A stretch of 64,000 bases of DNA from JAPLJC01 sp963697965 (GTDB lineage: Bacteria > Desulfobacterota > Desulfobaccia > Desulfobaccales > 0-14-0-80-60-11). Positions 32,706 to 41,677 of the stretch are shown piece by piece. The notes under the pieces were generated by a model. It had not been told where the DNA came from and searched no databases. It worked only from the letters and a program-made list of their open reading frames with translations. Position 1 is the first letter of the stretch. Each line of letters opens with the position of its first letter. The stretch is from the NCBI GenBank assembly GCA_963697965.1, contig OY969108.1:620001-684000 (forward strand), in the 5' to 3' direction. The position numbers were made by a program, and so were the translations under genes.

Positions 32706-33287
32706 ATGGACCAACATTTGCAGCCCGAGTCATCTCTAGCGGCACGGCTTAATGCGGCCAGCCTGGCCGTGTCCCGGTGTTTTCAGTGCCGCAAGTGCTC
32801 CGGCGGCTGTCCCCTGACCTTTGCCATGGACCTGCTGCCGGACCAGGTCATCCGCCTGGCCTTGCTGGGCCAGGAGAAGCAGGTCCTGGGTTGCCGCACC
32901 ATTTGGGTCTGCTCGAGCTGCGAAACCTGCACCACCCGCTGCCCCAACGGCATCGATATTGCCGGGGTGCTAGATTGGCTGAAGGAAGAGGCCTTCAAGC
33001 AGGGAGAAACTGCGTCCCAACCGCTGGTGGCGGCCTTTCACCGCTATTTTCTGGAAAGTATCCGCGAGGCCGGAGGGCGCCTCCCGGAAGCCCGGATGCT
33101 GCGGCGCTACGGACTGTTCAGGCTCTGGCGCCAACCTAATCTGGGGGAACTGGCCGGCAACCTGAAGCTGGCCCTGAAGCTTTTCAAGAAGGGACGGCTG
33201 CTTCTCGCCGGACCCGAGCCGCTCCAAAGCCGGGCGGAAATTGACGAAATCTTCAAGCAGGCTGAATTTAAATGGCAAGAAAAGTAA
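32706..33287 (+). CDS. HdrC-like 2[4Fe-4S] subunit
   Basis: 193 residues, ATG 32706, 13 bases after the HdrA-like gene. Two clusters: Cys25, Cys28, Cys31, Cys35 (CFQCRKCSGGCP) and Cys69, Cys72, Cys75, Cys79 (CSSCETCTTRCP), followed by NGIDIAGVLDWLKEEAF, the standard HdrC arrangement. No transmembrane helix, so it is the soluble HdrC type and not QmoC. It overlaps the next gene by 16 bases. It conducts electrons between HdrA and HdrB. Confidence 0.9.
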   Translation: MDQHLQPESSLAARLNAASLAVSRCFQCRKCSGGCPLTFAMDLLPDQVIRLALLGQEKQVLGCRTIWVCSSCETCTTRCPNGIDIAGVLDWLKEEAFKQGETASQPLVAAFHRYFLESIREAGGRLPEARMLRRYGLFRLWRQPNLGELAGNLKLALKLFKKGRLLLAGPEPLQSRAEIDEIFKQAEFKWQEK

Positions 33288-34129
33288 CCTATTATCCAGG
33301 CTGCTCCCTGGAGGGTACGGCCCTCGATTACGCGGCCTCCATTGCCGGGGTCACCCCTCTTCTGGACCTGGAGCTGGCTGAGCTGGAGGATTGGAACTGC
33401 TGCGGGGCCTCCTCGGCCCACAGCTTTGACCAATATCTGGCCCTGGCCCTGCCCGCCCGGAATCTGGTTCTGGCAGAGAAGGCCGGGCAAGATCTGGTGG
33501 TCCCTTGCGCCCTGTGCTTCAACCGCTTGAAGGTGGCGGAAAAGTCCCTCAAGGGCGACGCGGGGGCGCGGCTGGGGGTCTCCTTTCAGGGGGCCATTAA
33601 GGTCTGGGACCTCCTCGATTACCTCACCCAGGACGAGTTCTTGGAGACCCTGGCCGGGAAGGTGGTGAAGCCCCTGAAGGACCTGGCGGCCGTGGGCTAT
33701 TATGGCTGTCTGGCGGCCCGGCCTCCGGCAGTGACGGACAAGAAAGATTACGAGAATCCCCAAAACCTGGAGCGCCTGCTCACGGCCCTGGGCGCCAGCC
33801 CCCGGGACTGGTCCTTCAAGACAGACTGCTGCGGCGCCGGCCTGGCGGTGGCCCGCCCGGACATCATCGATACGCTGGGGCAGCGCCTTTATGATCAGGC
33901 CCTGGCCGCGGGCGCGTCCTGCATTGTGGTTTCCTGCCAGATGTGCCAGGCTAATCTGGACCTCTCCCAGGAGCGCATCTCCAGAAAGCTCGGGCGGGAC
34001 TATTATCTGCCGGTTTTTTATTTCACCGAACTCATTGGCCTGGCTCTGGGTCACCCCCAGGTAAAGGACTGGCTGAAAGGGCACCTGGTGGACCCCAGAC
34101 CCCTGCTGCAGCAGAAAGGATTGTGGTAA
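33272..34129 (+). CDS. HdrB-like subunit with two CCG domains
   Basis: 285 residues, ATG 33272. Both CCG domains are complete: first YYPGCSLEGT ... DWNCCGASSAHS ... VPCALCFNRL, second YYGCLAARPP ... KTDCCGAGLAV ... SCQMCQANLDL. Each has the C-x(n)-CC-x(n)-C-x2-C pattern that ligates the two non-cubane [4Fe-4S] clusters of heterodisulfide reductase, so the disulfide-type active site looks functional. In a non-methanogen the partner may be a DsrC-like or small-thiol disulfide. Last gene of the AprAB-like/HdrABC operon. Confidence 0.9.
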   Translation: MARKVTYYPGCSLEGTALDYAASIAGVTPLLDLELAELEDWNCCGASSAHSFDQYLALALPARNLVLAEKAGQDLVVPCALCFNRLKVAEKSLKGDAGARLGVSFQGAIKVWDLLDYLTQDEFLETLAGKVVKPLKDLAAVGYYGCLAARPPAVTDKKDYENPQNLERLLTALGASPRDWSFKTDCCGAGLAVARPDIIDTLGQRLYDQALAAGASCIVVSCQMCQANLDLSQERISRKLGRDYYLPVFYFTELIGLALGHPQVKDWLKGHLVDPRPLLQQKGLW

Positions 34130-34216
34130 CGCCCCCGGCTTCCGCCCCTGACAGGCGGGCTGCACTGCCTGCCCACTTCCAGTGTCCTACTTAGTCTCTC
34201 CGGACCTGGCCGATCC

Positions 34217-34245
34217 TTGGCGCTGCGGCGATGACCTGTTATAAT
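34217..34245 (+). promoter_or_regulatory. Sigma-70-type promoter of the Crp/Fnr gene
   Basis: TTGGCG (34217-34222), 17-base spacer, perfect TATAAT (34240-34245), about 40 bases before the start codon. It indicates transcription separate from the Hdr operon. Confidence 0.65.
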
Positions 34246-34285
34246 TATTGAAGATTAGATCGCTGGATACCAATGAGGGTAGCCC

Positions 34286-34975
34286 ATGCGCCGGCAATGG
34301 CATCTGGGGGCGGAAGATTTCTTTGAAAATCTTCCCACCGAGAAGAGCGAGTTTTTAGCCCGCTCCGTCAAGCGCTCCCTGAAAAAGAGCGCCCTCATTT
34401 TCGCCGAGGATGATCCTGCCAACTCCTGCTTCTATCTGGAGGTGGGGGTGGTCAAGATCTCCCGCCTGGCTCTACAGGGCAAGGAACCCATTATCTTCCT
34501 GCGCCGGGCCGGGGAGCTGTTCGGCCTGGCCGAGATCATCGATGGCAACCAGAGAATCTGTAATGCTGAGGCGATCAGCGCCAGCATCTTGTATGAGATC
34601 CGCAGGCGCGATTTTGAAGATTTGTTGGCCCGGCATTACCTCCTGGCCCGCAGGGTTATCCAGGTCTTGGGAAGGCGCAGCAGGTATCTGGCGGAACAGA
34701 TCGAAAACCTCATGGTCTGTGACGTGGCCACCAGGCTGTTGAAGCTGTTCCTTTACCTGAGCTATCACCTGTTGCTGGAGACGGGCTCCGGAGGGGGGCC
34801 GATCATCGTTCCCGTCAACCTTACCCAGGAGCAACTGGCGGCGTGCACGGGTTCCTGCCAGCAGACGGTCAGTGAGACCCTGAAATTACTCCAGGAGGAA
34901 GGCCTCATCCGGGTATCCCAAAAGCAGGTCTATATTTTAAAGCCTTTGGAAATTATGGATCGGATTCTGCAGTAA
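34286..34975 (+). CDS. Crp/Fnr-family transcriptional regulator
   Basis: 229 residues, ATG 34286. Residues ~15-120 form a cyclic-nucleotide-binding fold (CFYLEVGVVKISRLALQGKEPIIFLRRAGELFGLAEIIDGNQRICNAEAISASILYEIRRRDFEDLL). The C-terminal winged helix has LTQEQLAACTGSCQQTVSETLKLLQEEGLIRVSQKQVYILKP. The N-terminus lacks the Cys cluster of oxygen-sensing FNR and the cAMP-contact residues are not clear, so the ligand may be haem, a metabolite or none. It directly follows the Hdr operon on the same strand and may regulate it. Confidence 0.92.
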   Translation: MRRQWHLGAEDFFENLPTEKSEFLARSVKRSLKKSALIFAEDDPANSCFYLEVGVVKISRLALQGKEPIIFLRRAGELFGLAEIIDGNQRICNAEAISASILYEIRRRDFEDLLARHYLLARRVIQVLGRRSRYLAEQIENLMVCDVATRLLKLFLYLSYHLLLETGSGGGPIIVPVNLTQEQLAACTGSCQQTVSETLKLLQEEGLIRVSQKQVYILKPLEIMDRILQ

Positions 34976-35223
34976 AGGAGCAGAACTTCCAATGGTTCCT
35001 GGAGTTCAGCCGCTTCGACTTCGGTGAGATTGCGTGAAGAACGCGGAGAGGAGGCGCCCCCAAAGTCTGCATCTTTTAATTGCCAACCCGCTTATCACGA
35101 AACAGATTCCTTGTCCTCTCTCACCCTCTCCAGGAAAGGCCGTACCTGGCCCGGGTCAGGGTTGCCCCTGCCTTACCCGATGGTCTCCTCTGAGTTCAAT
35201 CCCCTAACCTTATTTTGTGGATA

Positions 35224-35251
35224 TTGATTCTCTAAAGATAATGACTAATAT
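35224..35251 (+). promoter_or_regulatory. Putative promoter of the Fur/PerR-katA unit
   Basis: TTGATT (35224-35229), 16-base spacer, TAATAT (35246-35251). The rest of the region from 34976 to here shows no credible gene. AT-rich half-sites around 35228-35250 could bind a Fur-type repressor, but no clean palindrome is visible. Confidence 0.45.
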
Positions 35252-35274
35252 GAGGTCGTGTGGGGAGGGATTTG

Positions 35275-35748
35275 GTGGCAGATACTCAAAACCGTCTGGA
35301 ACAAATAATTAAGGCGCTGAGGGATAAAGGGTACCGGCTCACTCCCCAACGGCTGGCCATGCTGAAGATCATCGCGGCAAGCCTTGGACACCCTGATGCA
35401 GAGCAGATTTATGAACAGATGAAAGCCGGTTTTCCCACCACCAGCCTGGCCACCATCTATAAGACCTTGACCCTGCTAAAGGCAATGGGCGAGGTTTTGG
35501 AGCTCAATTTTGCCACCGTGGGCAGCCATTACGATGGCAAAAAACCGTACCCGCATCCTCATGTCATCTGTACCAGGTGTGGCCAAATCCTCGATCCCGA
35601 GCTGGTAGCCGTGGAGGAGATCTCTCGAGAAATGGCCAGGCAGACCGGCTATCAGATCACCCATCACCAGTTAAACTTTTTCGGCCTTTGCCCCAGGTGC
35701 CAGAAGGAAGGGCAAGCGGTGGCAACCAAGGAGGGAGAAAATAGATAG
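35275..35748 (+). CDS. Fur-family metalloregulator, PerR-like
   Basis: The frame opens at GTG 35260; GTG 35275 (MADTQNRLEQIIKALRDKGYRLTPQRLAMLKIIAAS) is preferred because GGGGAGGG lies just upstream. About 157 residues. Winged helix with LTPQRLAML and PTTSLATIYKTLTLLKAMGEVLEL, then dimerisation domain with HPHVICTRCGQI and a C-terminal CPRC pair, the four-Cys structural zinc site of PerR/Fur. The gene is followed after 61 bases by a catalase gene, so a peroxide-sensing PerR role is the natural reading. Confidence 0.9.
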   Translation: MADTQNRLEQIIKALRDKGYRLTPQRLAMLKIIAASLGHPDAEQIYEQMKAGFPTTSLATIYKTLTLLKAMGEVLELNFATVGSHYDGKKPYPHPHVICTRCGQILDPELVAVEEISREMARQTGYQITHHQLNFFGLCPRCQKEGQAVATKEGENR

Positions 35749-35809
35749 AGAATAAGACGATCGGGCGCCGGAGGGTATTCACCAAACACCGTACAAAGGA
35801 GATTTTACC

Positions 35810-37264
35810 ATGAAAAACGACGACCGCAAATTCACCACAACCGATGCCGGGATCCCCGTAGCCAGCGACGAGTACTCCCTCAGCGTGGGGCCCGACGGCC
35901 CCATCCTATTGCAGGACCACTACCTCATCGAGCAGATGGCCAACTTCAACCGGGAGCGGATTCCTGAACGCCAGCCTCACGCCAAGGGCTCCGGGGCCTT
36001 CGGACACTTCGAGGTGACCAAAGACGTCAGAGCTTACACCAAGGCTGCGGTGTTCCAGCCGGGCACTAAGACGGACACGGTGATCCGGTTCTCGACGGTG
36101 GCCGGCGAGCGTGGCAGCCCTGACACCTGGCGCGACCCACGCGGCTTCGCGTTGAGGTTCTATACCAGCGAGGGCAACTACGACATGGTGGGGAACAACA
36201 CTCCGGTGTTCTTCGTACGTGACCCCATGAAGTTCCAGCACTTCATCCGTTCCCAGAAGCGCCGTGCGGACAACGGCCTGCGCGACCACGACATGCAGTG
36301 GGATTTCTGGACCCTGTCGCCCGAGTCGGCCCACCAGGTCACGATTCTGATGAGTGACCGCGGCATCCCGAAGACCTGGCGGCACATGAACGGCTACTCG
36401 AGCCACACCTACATGTGGGTCAACGCCAAAGGCGAGCGCTTCTGGGTAAAGTACCACTTCAAGACCGACCAGGGCATCGACTTTCTCACGCAGGAGGATG
36501 CCGACCGGATCGCCGGCCAGGACGCCGACTACCATCGGCGTGATCTGTACGAAGCGATCAAGCGGGGGGATTACCCAATCTGGACGCTGAAGATGCAGAT
36601 CATGCCCTTCAAGGAGGCCGAGGGCTACCGGTTCAACCCCTTCGACCTGACCAAGGTTTGGCCACACGGTGACTACCCGCTGCACGAGGTCGGCCGGCTG
36701 ACGCTGGACCGCAATCCCAGCGACTTCCACACCGAGATCGAGCAGGCGGCGTTCGAACCGAACAACCTCGTACCGGGGATCGGTGTCAGCCCGGACAAAA
36801 TGTTGCTCGGCCGCCTCTTCGCCTACGCCGACGCCCACCGTCACCGCCTGGGGGTCAACTACAAGCAGATACCGGTCAACCGGCCCAAGGCGCCGGTATA
36901 CAGCTACAGCAAGGACGGGGCGATGCGGGTCCAGAACGTGTCCGACCCCGTGTACGCACCCAACTCGAAGGGCGGCCCGCAGGCTGACGGTAAGCGCTAT
37001 CCCGAGGTAGCAATCTGGGACGCCAGCGGCGAGTTCATGCGCGCCGCCTACACCTTGCGCAAGGAAGACGACGACTTCGGCCAGCCCGGAACCCTAGTGC
37101 GTAAAGTAATGGACGATAAGCAGCGCGACCGGCTGGTGTCCAACGTCGTCGGACACCTCAAGGATGGCGTGACCGAGCCCGTGCTGCAGCGGGCCTTCGA
37201 ATACTGGCGCAACATCGATAAGGGAGTCGGCGACCGCATCGCCAAAGGGGTGAAGGGCGGCTGA
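35810..37264 (+). CDS. katA: Monofunctional haem catalase, KatA (clade 3 type)
   Basis: 484 residues, ATG 35810 after AAGGAG. Catalytic His57 in ERQPHAKGSGAFGHF, the catalytic Asn in MVGNNTPVFFVRDPMKF, and the haem-ligand Tyr in RLFAYADAHRHRLG. Small-subunit size, no C-terminal flavodoxin-like domain. It disproportionates hydrogen peroxide in the cytoplasm. With the PerR-like gene upstream it forms an oxidative-stress pair in an otherwise anaerobic gene set. The sequence looks close to actinobacterial/proteobacterial KatA and its codon choice seems more biased to C-ending codons than the neighbours, which may reflect transfer; I have not quantified this. Confidence 0.96.
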   Translation: MKNDDRKFTTTDAGIPVASDEYSLSVGPDGPILLQDHYLIEQMANFNRERIPERQPHAKGSGAFGHFEVTKDVRAYTKAAVFQPGTKTDTVIRFSTVAGERGSPDTWRDPRGFALRFYTSEGNYDMVGNNTPVFFVRDPMKFQHFIRSQKRRADNGLRDHDMQWDFWTLSPESAHQVTILMSDRGIPKTWRHMNGYSSHTYMWVNAKGERFWVKYHFKTDQGIDFLTQEDADRIAGQDADYHRRDLYEAIKRGDYPIWTLKMQIMPFKEAEGYRFNPFDLTKVWPHGDYPLHEVGRLTLDRNPSDFHTEIEQAAFEPNNLVPGIGVSPDKMLLGRLFAYADAHRHRLGVNYKQIPVNRPKAPVYSYSKDGAMRVQNVSDPVYAPNSKGGPQADGKRYPEVAIWDASGEFMRAAYTLRKEDDDFGQPGTLVRKVMDDKQRDRLVSNVVGHLKDGVTEPVLQRAFEYWRNIDKGVGDRIAKGVKGG

Positions 37265-37367
37265 GCGATCCGGAGCCCTCGCTGGCCCGCCCTTCTAAAC
37301 GCCGGTGGGCCGGCGCTGGACCCCCGGGCGGGCGAGCCGCCCTTTGAGGTGTCAGGAGATGGATGTT

Positions 37368-37544
37368 ATGAGCCAACAGGAAGCCAAAACCTTCTGGAAG
37401 TGCAGCAAGTGCGGCTTGACGCTGGAGGCGCCCCAGCCGCCCCAATACTGTCCCACATGCCGGCAGGAGTGTGAATTCAAGGATGTAAGCTGCTACCTAC
37501 CGGAGTGTGGTGGGCCCGGAAACCTTGATCCGCGCCTAAAATAG
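37368..37544 (+). CDS. Small rubredoxin-like zinc/iron-ribbon protein (58 aa)
   Basis: ATG 37368 has CAGGAG at the correct distance; an in-frame ATG nine bases earlier sits too close to it. Two CxxC pairs, CSKCG and CPTC (FWKCSKCGLTLEAPQPPQYCPTCRQECEF), form a rubredoxin/rubrerythrin-tail-like knuckle; two more Cys follow (VSCYLPECGGPG). Similar small proteins sit with oxidative-stress genes in anaerobes, where they may pass electrons to peroxidases. The location just after katA fits this. Metal identity is not determinable. Confidence 0.75.
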   Translation: MSQQEAKTFWKCSKCGLTLEAPQPPQYCPTCRQECEFKDVSCYLPECGGPGNLDPRLK

Positions 37545-37756
37545 ACGGGCCGGCCTTTAAAATTTCAAAGAGGGTCCCCATCAGTAGTGTCCGGGGAGGT
37601 TTTTGCTAGTCTGCCGCGTAAAGTAAGCTGCCAGGCTTCTTTGATTAACTTATGGATATCCCTTACTTTTTTCCCTATACTCCAATGTGGGAGAGGGCAG
37701 GGTGAGGGGGAAGCAATCAGACGCTGGTTCAAAAATAATCTAGAAAGGACTAAACG

Positions 37757-38194
37757 ATGCAACTTCCCGAATACGTCACGGTGCAAGAAGTGCAGAGGGT
37801 TTGCCAAGAATTGGGCCTCAGCGACTGGTCCAAAAAGACGGAGCCCCAAGTTTTGCCGAAGGAAGCTCAAATCATACTTTCGGAAGTCAATGCGGAGGGC
37901 ATGGCTATTCCCTTGGAGGACTTTTCTGCGGGGTTGGGCGTGGAGCTGGAACATGGCACCCAGTTCCAGGATGCCAACGTGACCAACAACCATCCAATCC
38001 TCACCGGGAAAATCGTCCTGGCGCACCTCAAAGAGTCCATGGACTACTACAAGCGGCTGGAGGTGGCCGAAATCGAGGGGGATATCCTAAAGGCGCTGGT
38101 CGCCAAGAACCTGGCGAAGGTGGAAGCACTCCATAAAAAACTGGCTCAGGCAAAATTAGCCCTTTTTCAGACAGAATCAAGAAAATTAGGATAG
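37757..38194 (+). CDS. DUF5661 family protein
   Basis: 145 residues, ATG 37757 behind AAAGGAC. The C-terminal half (GVELEHGTQFQDANVTNNHPILTGKIVLAHLKESMDYYKRLEVAEIEGDILKAL) is the DUF5661 signature, including conserved His residues in ELEHG, NNHP and LAHL that could bind metal. Entirely helical otherwise. Function is unknown. The 212 bases upstream contain a G-rich repeat fragment near 37688-37710 but no gene. Confidence 0.85.
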   Translation: MQLPEYVTVQEVQRVCQELGLSDWSKKTEPQVLPKEAQIILSEVNAEGMAIPLEDFSAGLGVELEHGTQFQDANVTNNHPILTGKIVLAHLKESMDYYKRLEVAEIEGDILKALVAKNLAKVEALHKKLAQAKLALFQTESRKLG

Positions 38195-38231
38195 AGGCCG
38201 TCGCGTAACTTTCAATAAAGAGGAGAGGGCC

Positions 38232-38690
38232 ATGTTCAACGAGTTCAAAGAGTTCGTCATGCGGGGCAACGTAGTGGACATGGCCGTAGGCATCGTCATC
38301 GGCGCAGCCTTTGGGGGTATTGTCAAGTCTTTCGTGGACGATGTTCTCATGCCGCCCATTGGCCTGCTTCTGGGTCGTGTAGATTTTGCCAATCTTTTCA
38401 TTGTGCTCAAGGAAGGCGCCAAAGCCGCCGGACCTTACGCTTCCCTGGCCACAGCCAAGGCGGCCGGAGCCGTGACCCTCAACTGGGGAACCTTCATCAA
38501 CACTATCATCAGCTTTCTTATCATAGCCTTGGCCGTGTTCCTGGCAATCAAAGGCATCAACCGCCTGAAGCGGGAGCAGGAGGCCCCGGCGGCCCCACCC
38601 GCCACTAAGGAGTGCGCCTACTGCTTTTCAACCATTCCCATCCAGGCCAGCCGCTGCCCTCATTGCACCTCGCAGCTGCAGGCGGCCTAA
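38232..38690 (+). CDS. mscL: Large-conductance mechanosensitive channel MscL with zinc-ribbon tail
   Basis: 152 residues, ATG 38232 after GAGGAGAGG. TM1 FKEFVMRGNVVDMAVGIVIGAAFGGIVKSFVDDVLMPPIGLLLG is the canonical MscL pore helix; TM2 is WGTFINTIISFLIIALAVFLAIKGINRL. After the normal cytoplasmic helix there is an added ribbon CAYCFSTIPIQASRCPHC (two CxxC), seen in a subset of MscL proteins. Opens at lytic membrane tension to release solutes. Homopentamer in the inner membrane. Confidence 0.95.
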   Translation: MFNEFKEFVMRGNVVDMAVGIVIGAAFGGIVKSFVDDVLMPPIGLLLGRVDFANLFIVLKEGAKAAGPYASLATAKAAGAVTLNWGTFINTIISFLIIALAVFLAIKGINRLKREQEAPAAPPATKECAYCFSTIPIQASRCPHCTSQLQAA

Positions 38691-38857
38691 AGGGACGCAC
38701 GGTTCTGCGGTATGCAAGGAAGTCTAAAAAACGGAAGAGCCTGGCTCTGCCAGGTGAACCACCTTTCCTGCCCTGGTTCCTGCGCCGCAACCAGGTGCTG
38801 ATCCCGGTGGCCGGTTAGACGGGATATGGCGCTAAGGGGTTCTTGCCGGGGTATCTG

Positions 38858-40380
38858 ATGACGGCCCAACCTATACTGGTTACCGGGGCAACGGGATATG
38901 TAGGGGGCCGGCTGGTGCCCAAACTTCTGGACTCGGGTTACCGGGTGCGGGCCCTGGGCAGATCCATTTCCAAATTGAAAGCCCGACCCTGGGCCAAACA
39001 TCCGCTAGCGGAGTTGGCTGCGAGCGATGTACAGGAGTATGAATCTTTACAAAAAGCGGTGGCAGGCTGCCGGGTGGCCTTTTATTTGGTCCATTCCATG
39101 GGGGCCGACCCCAAGGCCTTCACCGAGAGCGACCGCACGGCTGCCCAAAATATGGCACGCGCCGCGGGCGACGCCGGATTGGAACATATCATTTACTTAG
39201 GCGGATTAGGCAGCACGGACGACCCCCTCCTGAGCAAGCATCTTCGCTCTCGACATGAAGTAGCCCAAATCCTGCAATCCGGTCCGGTGCCAGTCACCTT
39301 TCTCAGGGCCGCGATGATCCTGGGTTCGGGAAGCGCTTCCTTTGAAATTCTGCGCTATCTGGTGGACCGCCTGCCGGTCATGCTAACCCCCCGCTGGGTT
39401 CACAACCCGGTGCAACCCATTGCCATCCGCAATGTGCTCAATTATCTTCAAGGCTGCTTGGAACATGAAGAAACCCGAGGGCAAACCTTCGACATTGGCG
39501 GCCCGGAGGTGGTGACCTACCAACAATTATTCGACATTTATGCAGAAGAGGCCCATCTTCTTCGCCGACTCATCATCCCGGTGCCGGTCCTCTCTCCCTC
39601 CTTGAGCTCTACTGGATCCATCTGGTCACCCCGGTCCCGGCGAACATCGCCAGGCCCCTTGCCGAGGGGCTTCGTAACCCTGTAGTTTGCAAGGACGATC
39701 GCATCCGGGCCATTATCCCCCAAGAGCTTTTGGATTGCCGCCAAACCATACGGCTGGCGCTGGAACGGGTAAAGCAGCAGCAAATCGACACCTGCTGGAT
39801 GGATGCCGGAGGTGCCATGCCGCCGGAATGGACCTACTGTGGAGATACCGCCTATGCCGGCGGCACCATTCTGGAGTGCGGCTACTCTGTCCAAATAGAG
39901 GCTACCCCCGAAGACGTCTGGCAGCCCATAATCAGGATGGGCGGAGAGACCGGTTACTATTTCGGCAATTATTTGTGGCGGCTGCGAGGCTGGATAGACC
40001 GGCTCCTGGGCGGCATCGGTTTTAGAGGCGGCCGGCGCCATCCCCAGGAACTCCGGCCGGGAGACGCCCTGGATTTCTGGCGGGTCATAGAGGTCGAACC
40101 GCCTCGCCGCCTCTTGTTGTTGGCCGAAATGAAACTGCCTGGGGAGGCCATCCTGGAATTTCACCTCACCCCGCAAGGAAACGGCAAGGTGGAACTTAAA
40201 CAAAACGCGAGATTTTTACCCCGGGGCTTGGCAGGCATGGTTTACTGGTATAGCCTGGTTCCCTTCCACCATTGGGTCTATCGCGGCATGTTGAAAGCCA
40301 TTGCCGCGGCGGTGGGGAAGCCCATAGTGAAAGGACCGGAACGATGCAATGGCAGCACCTGCAGGTCAACCAAGAAATAA
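38858..40380 (+). CDS. NAD(P)-binding SDR protein with DUF2867-type C-terminal domain, frameshifted
   Basis: ATG 38858 (MTAQPILVTGATGYVGGRLVPKLL; GxxGxxG nucleotide loop). The N-terminal part (to about 39605) is an atypical SDR: DVQEYESLQKAVAGCRVAFYLVHSM, LEHIIYLGGLG, DIGGPEVVTYQQLFDIYAEEA. It then loses frame. In another frame the family continuation LYWIHLVTPVPANIARPLAEGLRNPV, then LDCRQTIRLALERV and a SRPBCC-like DUF2867 domain (GYSVQIEATPEDVWQPIIRMGGETGYYFGNYLWRLRGWID) runs to 40380. One missing base at 39608-39611 (AGCTCTACTGG) explains the break; restored length is 507 residues. Function of this family is not established. Confidence 0.8.
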
Positions 40381-40524
40381 TCGAGAATACCCGCAACCAT
40401 GAACCCCCAACGATTGAGAACTTTGAAGGCAGGAAATCTTAAGAGGGGTCCGAGTTACGATGGCTGTAAATCAAAATCCAATGTGACAGCCGATATTAAA
40501 AAATATCTTTAGATTGTCCTCTCT

Positions 40525-41475
40525 ATGCTTACGAAAATAAGATTGGGAATCAGCGCCTGCCTGCTGGGTGAAAAAGTCCGGTTTGATGGCGGGCATAAGT
40601 GGGATCATTTCATTACCGGGACCCTGGGCAAATTTGTGGAGTTGGTCCCGGTCTGCCCTGAAGTCGAATGCGGCCTGGGAATTCCCCGGGAGGCCATGCG
40701 CCTGGCAGCGAGTCCCGAGGGGCCCCGCCTCGTGACCATCCGCACCCGGGTGGATTACAGCGAGCGTATGGGGGCTTGGGCCCAAAAGCGCGTGGTGGAA
40801 CTGGAGCAGGAAGACCTGTGCGGCTTTATTTTCAAGAGCGGCTCCCCCAGCAGTGGCATGGAAAGGGTAAAGATTTATGATGGCAAGGGGGAGCCGGCCA
40901 GGACCGGGGTGGGGATGTTCGCCCGGGAATTTAGGCAGCATTTCCCCTTATTGCCCGTTGAAGATGAAGGCCGCCTTCACGACCCCTCCCTGCGAGAAAA
41001 CTTTCTGGAACGCCTTTTTACCTTGAAGCGCTGGCGGGAAACGTTATCTTTGGGTTTCCAGCGGGGACATCTGGTGGATTTTCATACGCGCCACAAGCTG
41101 CTCATCAGGTCCCACAGTCCCAGGCACTATGCGCTCTTAGGAAAGTTGGCGGCTCAGCTCAAGGAAATGGACCTGCCGGAGGTTTATGAGCAATACCAGA
41201 ATCTGTTAATGGAAGCCTTGAGGTTCAAAAGCACTGTTAAGAAAAACGTCGATGTCCTGCTCCATATCATGGGCTATTTCAAGAAAAACCTGTCTCCGGC
41301 TGAGAAAGAGGAATTATTGGAAATTATTAATGACTACCGGCAAGGTTATATCCCCCTCATCGTTCCGGTGACGCTCCTCAACCATTTGGTGCGAAAATAT
41401 GACCAGGCTTATCTGAAGGCCCAGTATTATTTGGATCCCCATCCCCTGGAGCTGAAATTACGCAACCACGTTTAA
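40525..41475 (+). CDS. DUF523 and DUF1722 two-domain protein (YbgA-like)
   Basis: 316 residues, ATG 40525. Domain 1 (residues 1-~150): IRLGISACLLGEKVRFDGGHKWDHFI, VCPEVECGLGIPREAMRL, CGFIFKSGSPSSGMERVKIYD, the DUF523 Cys-containing motifs. Domain 2 (residues ~180-310): RHYALLGKLAAQL ... FKSTVKKNVDVLLHIMGYFKKNLSPAEKEELLEIINDYRQGYIPLIVPVTLLNHLVRKYDQAYLKAQYYLDPHP, the DUF1722 (YbgA) signature. The fusion is widespread. DUF523 relatives have been linked to tRNA/thiouracil desulfidase chemistry, but no activity can be read from sequence here. Confidence 0.93.
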   Translation: MLTKIRLGISACLLGEKVRFDGGHKWDHFITGTLGKFVELVPVCPEVECGLGIPREAMRLAASPEGPRLVTIRTRVDYSERMGAWAQKRVVELEQEDLCGFIFKSGSPSSGMERVKIYDGKGEPARTGVGMFAREFRQHFPLLPVEDEGRLHDPSLRENFLERLFTLKRWRETLSLGFQRGHLVDFHTRHKLLIRSHSPRHYALLGKLAAQLKEMDLPEVYEQYQNLLMEALRFKSTVKKNVDVLLHIMGYFKKNLSPAEKEELLEIINDYRQGYIPLIVPVTLLNHLVRKYDQAYLKAQYYLDPHPLELKLRNHV

Positions 41476-41677
41476 TCGTTCTCTTGTTTGGCAGACGTCT
41501 GTCCAAAGCACTTGCCCCTGGCGGAATGCTGTTATCGATGCAACCGCCGAATCTGTGACCCAGAAATTACCCACTGGCGGCAATCGTCCGGAAGGGCAAG
41601 CCCAATTCTGCCTGTTCTTGCTAATCGACCTCCTTTAAAAAAATTCAGCGCTCACCGATTTTTTGAATCCCATCCCC

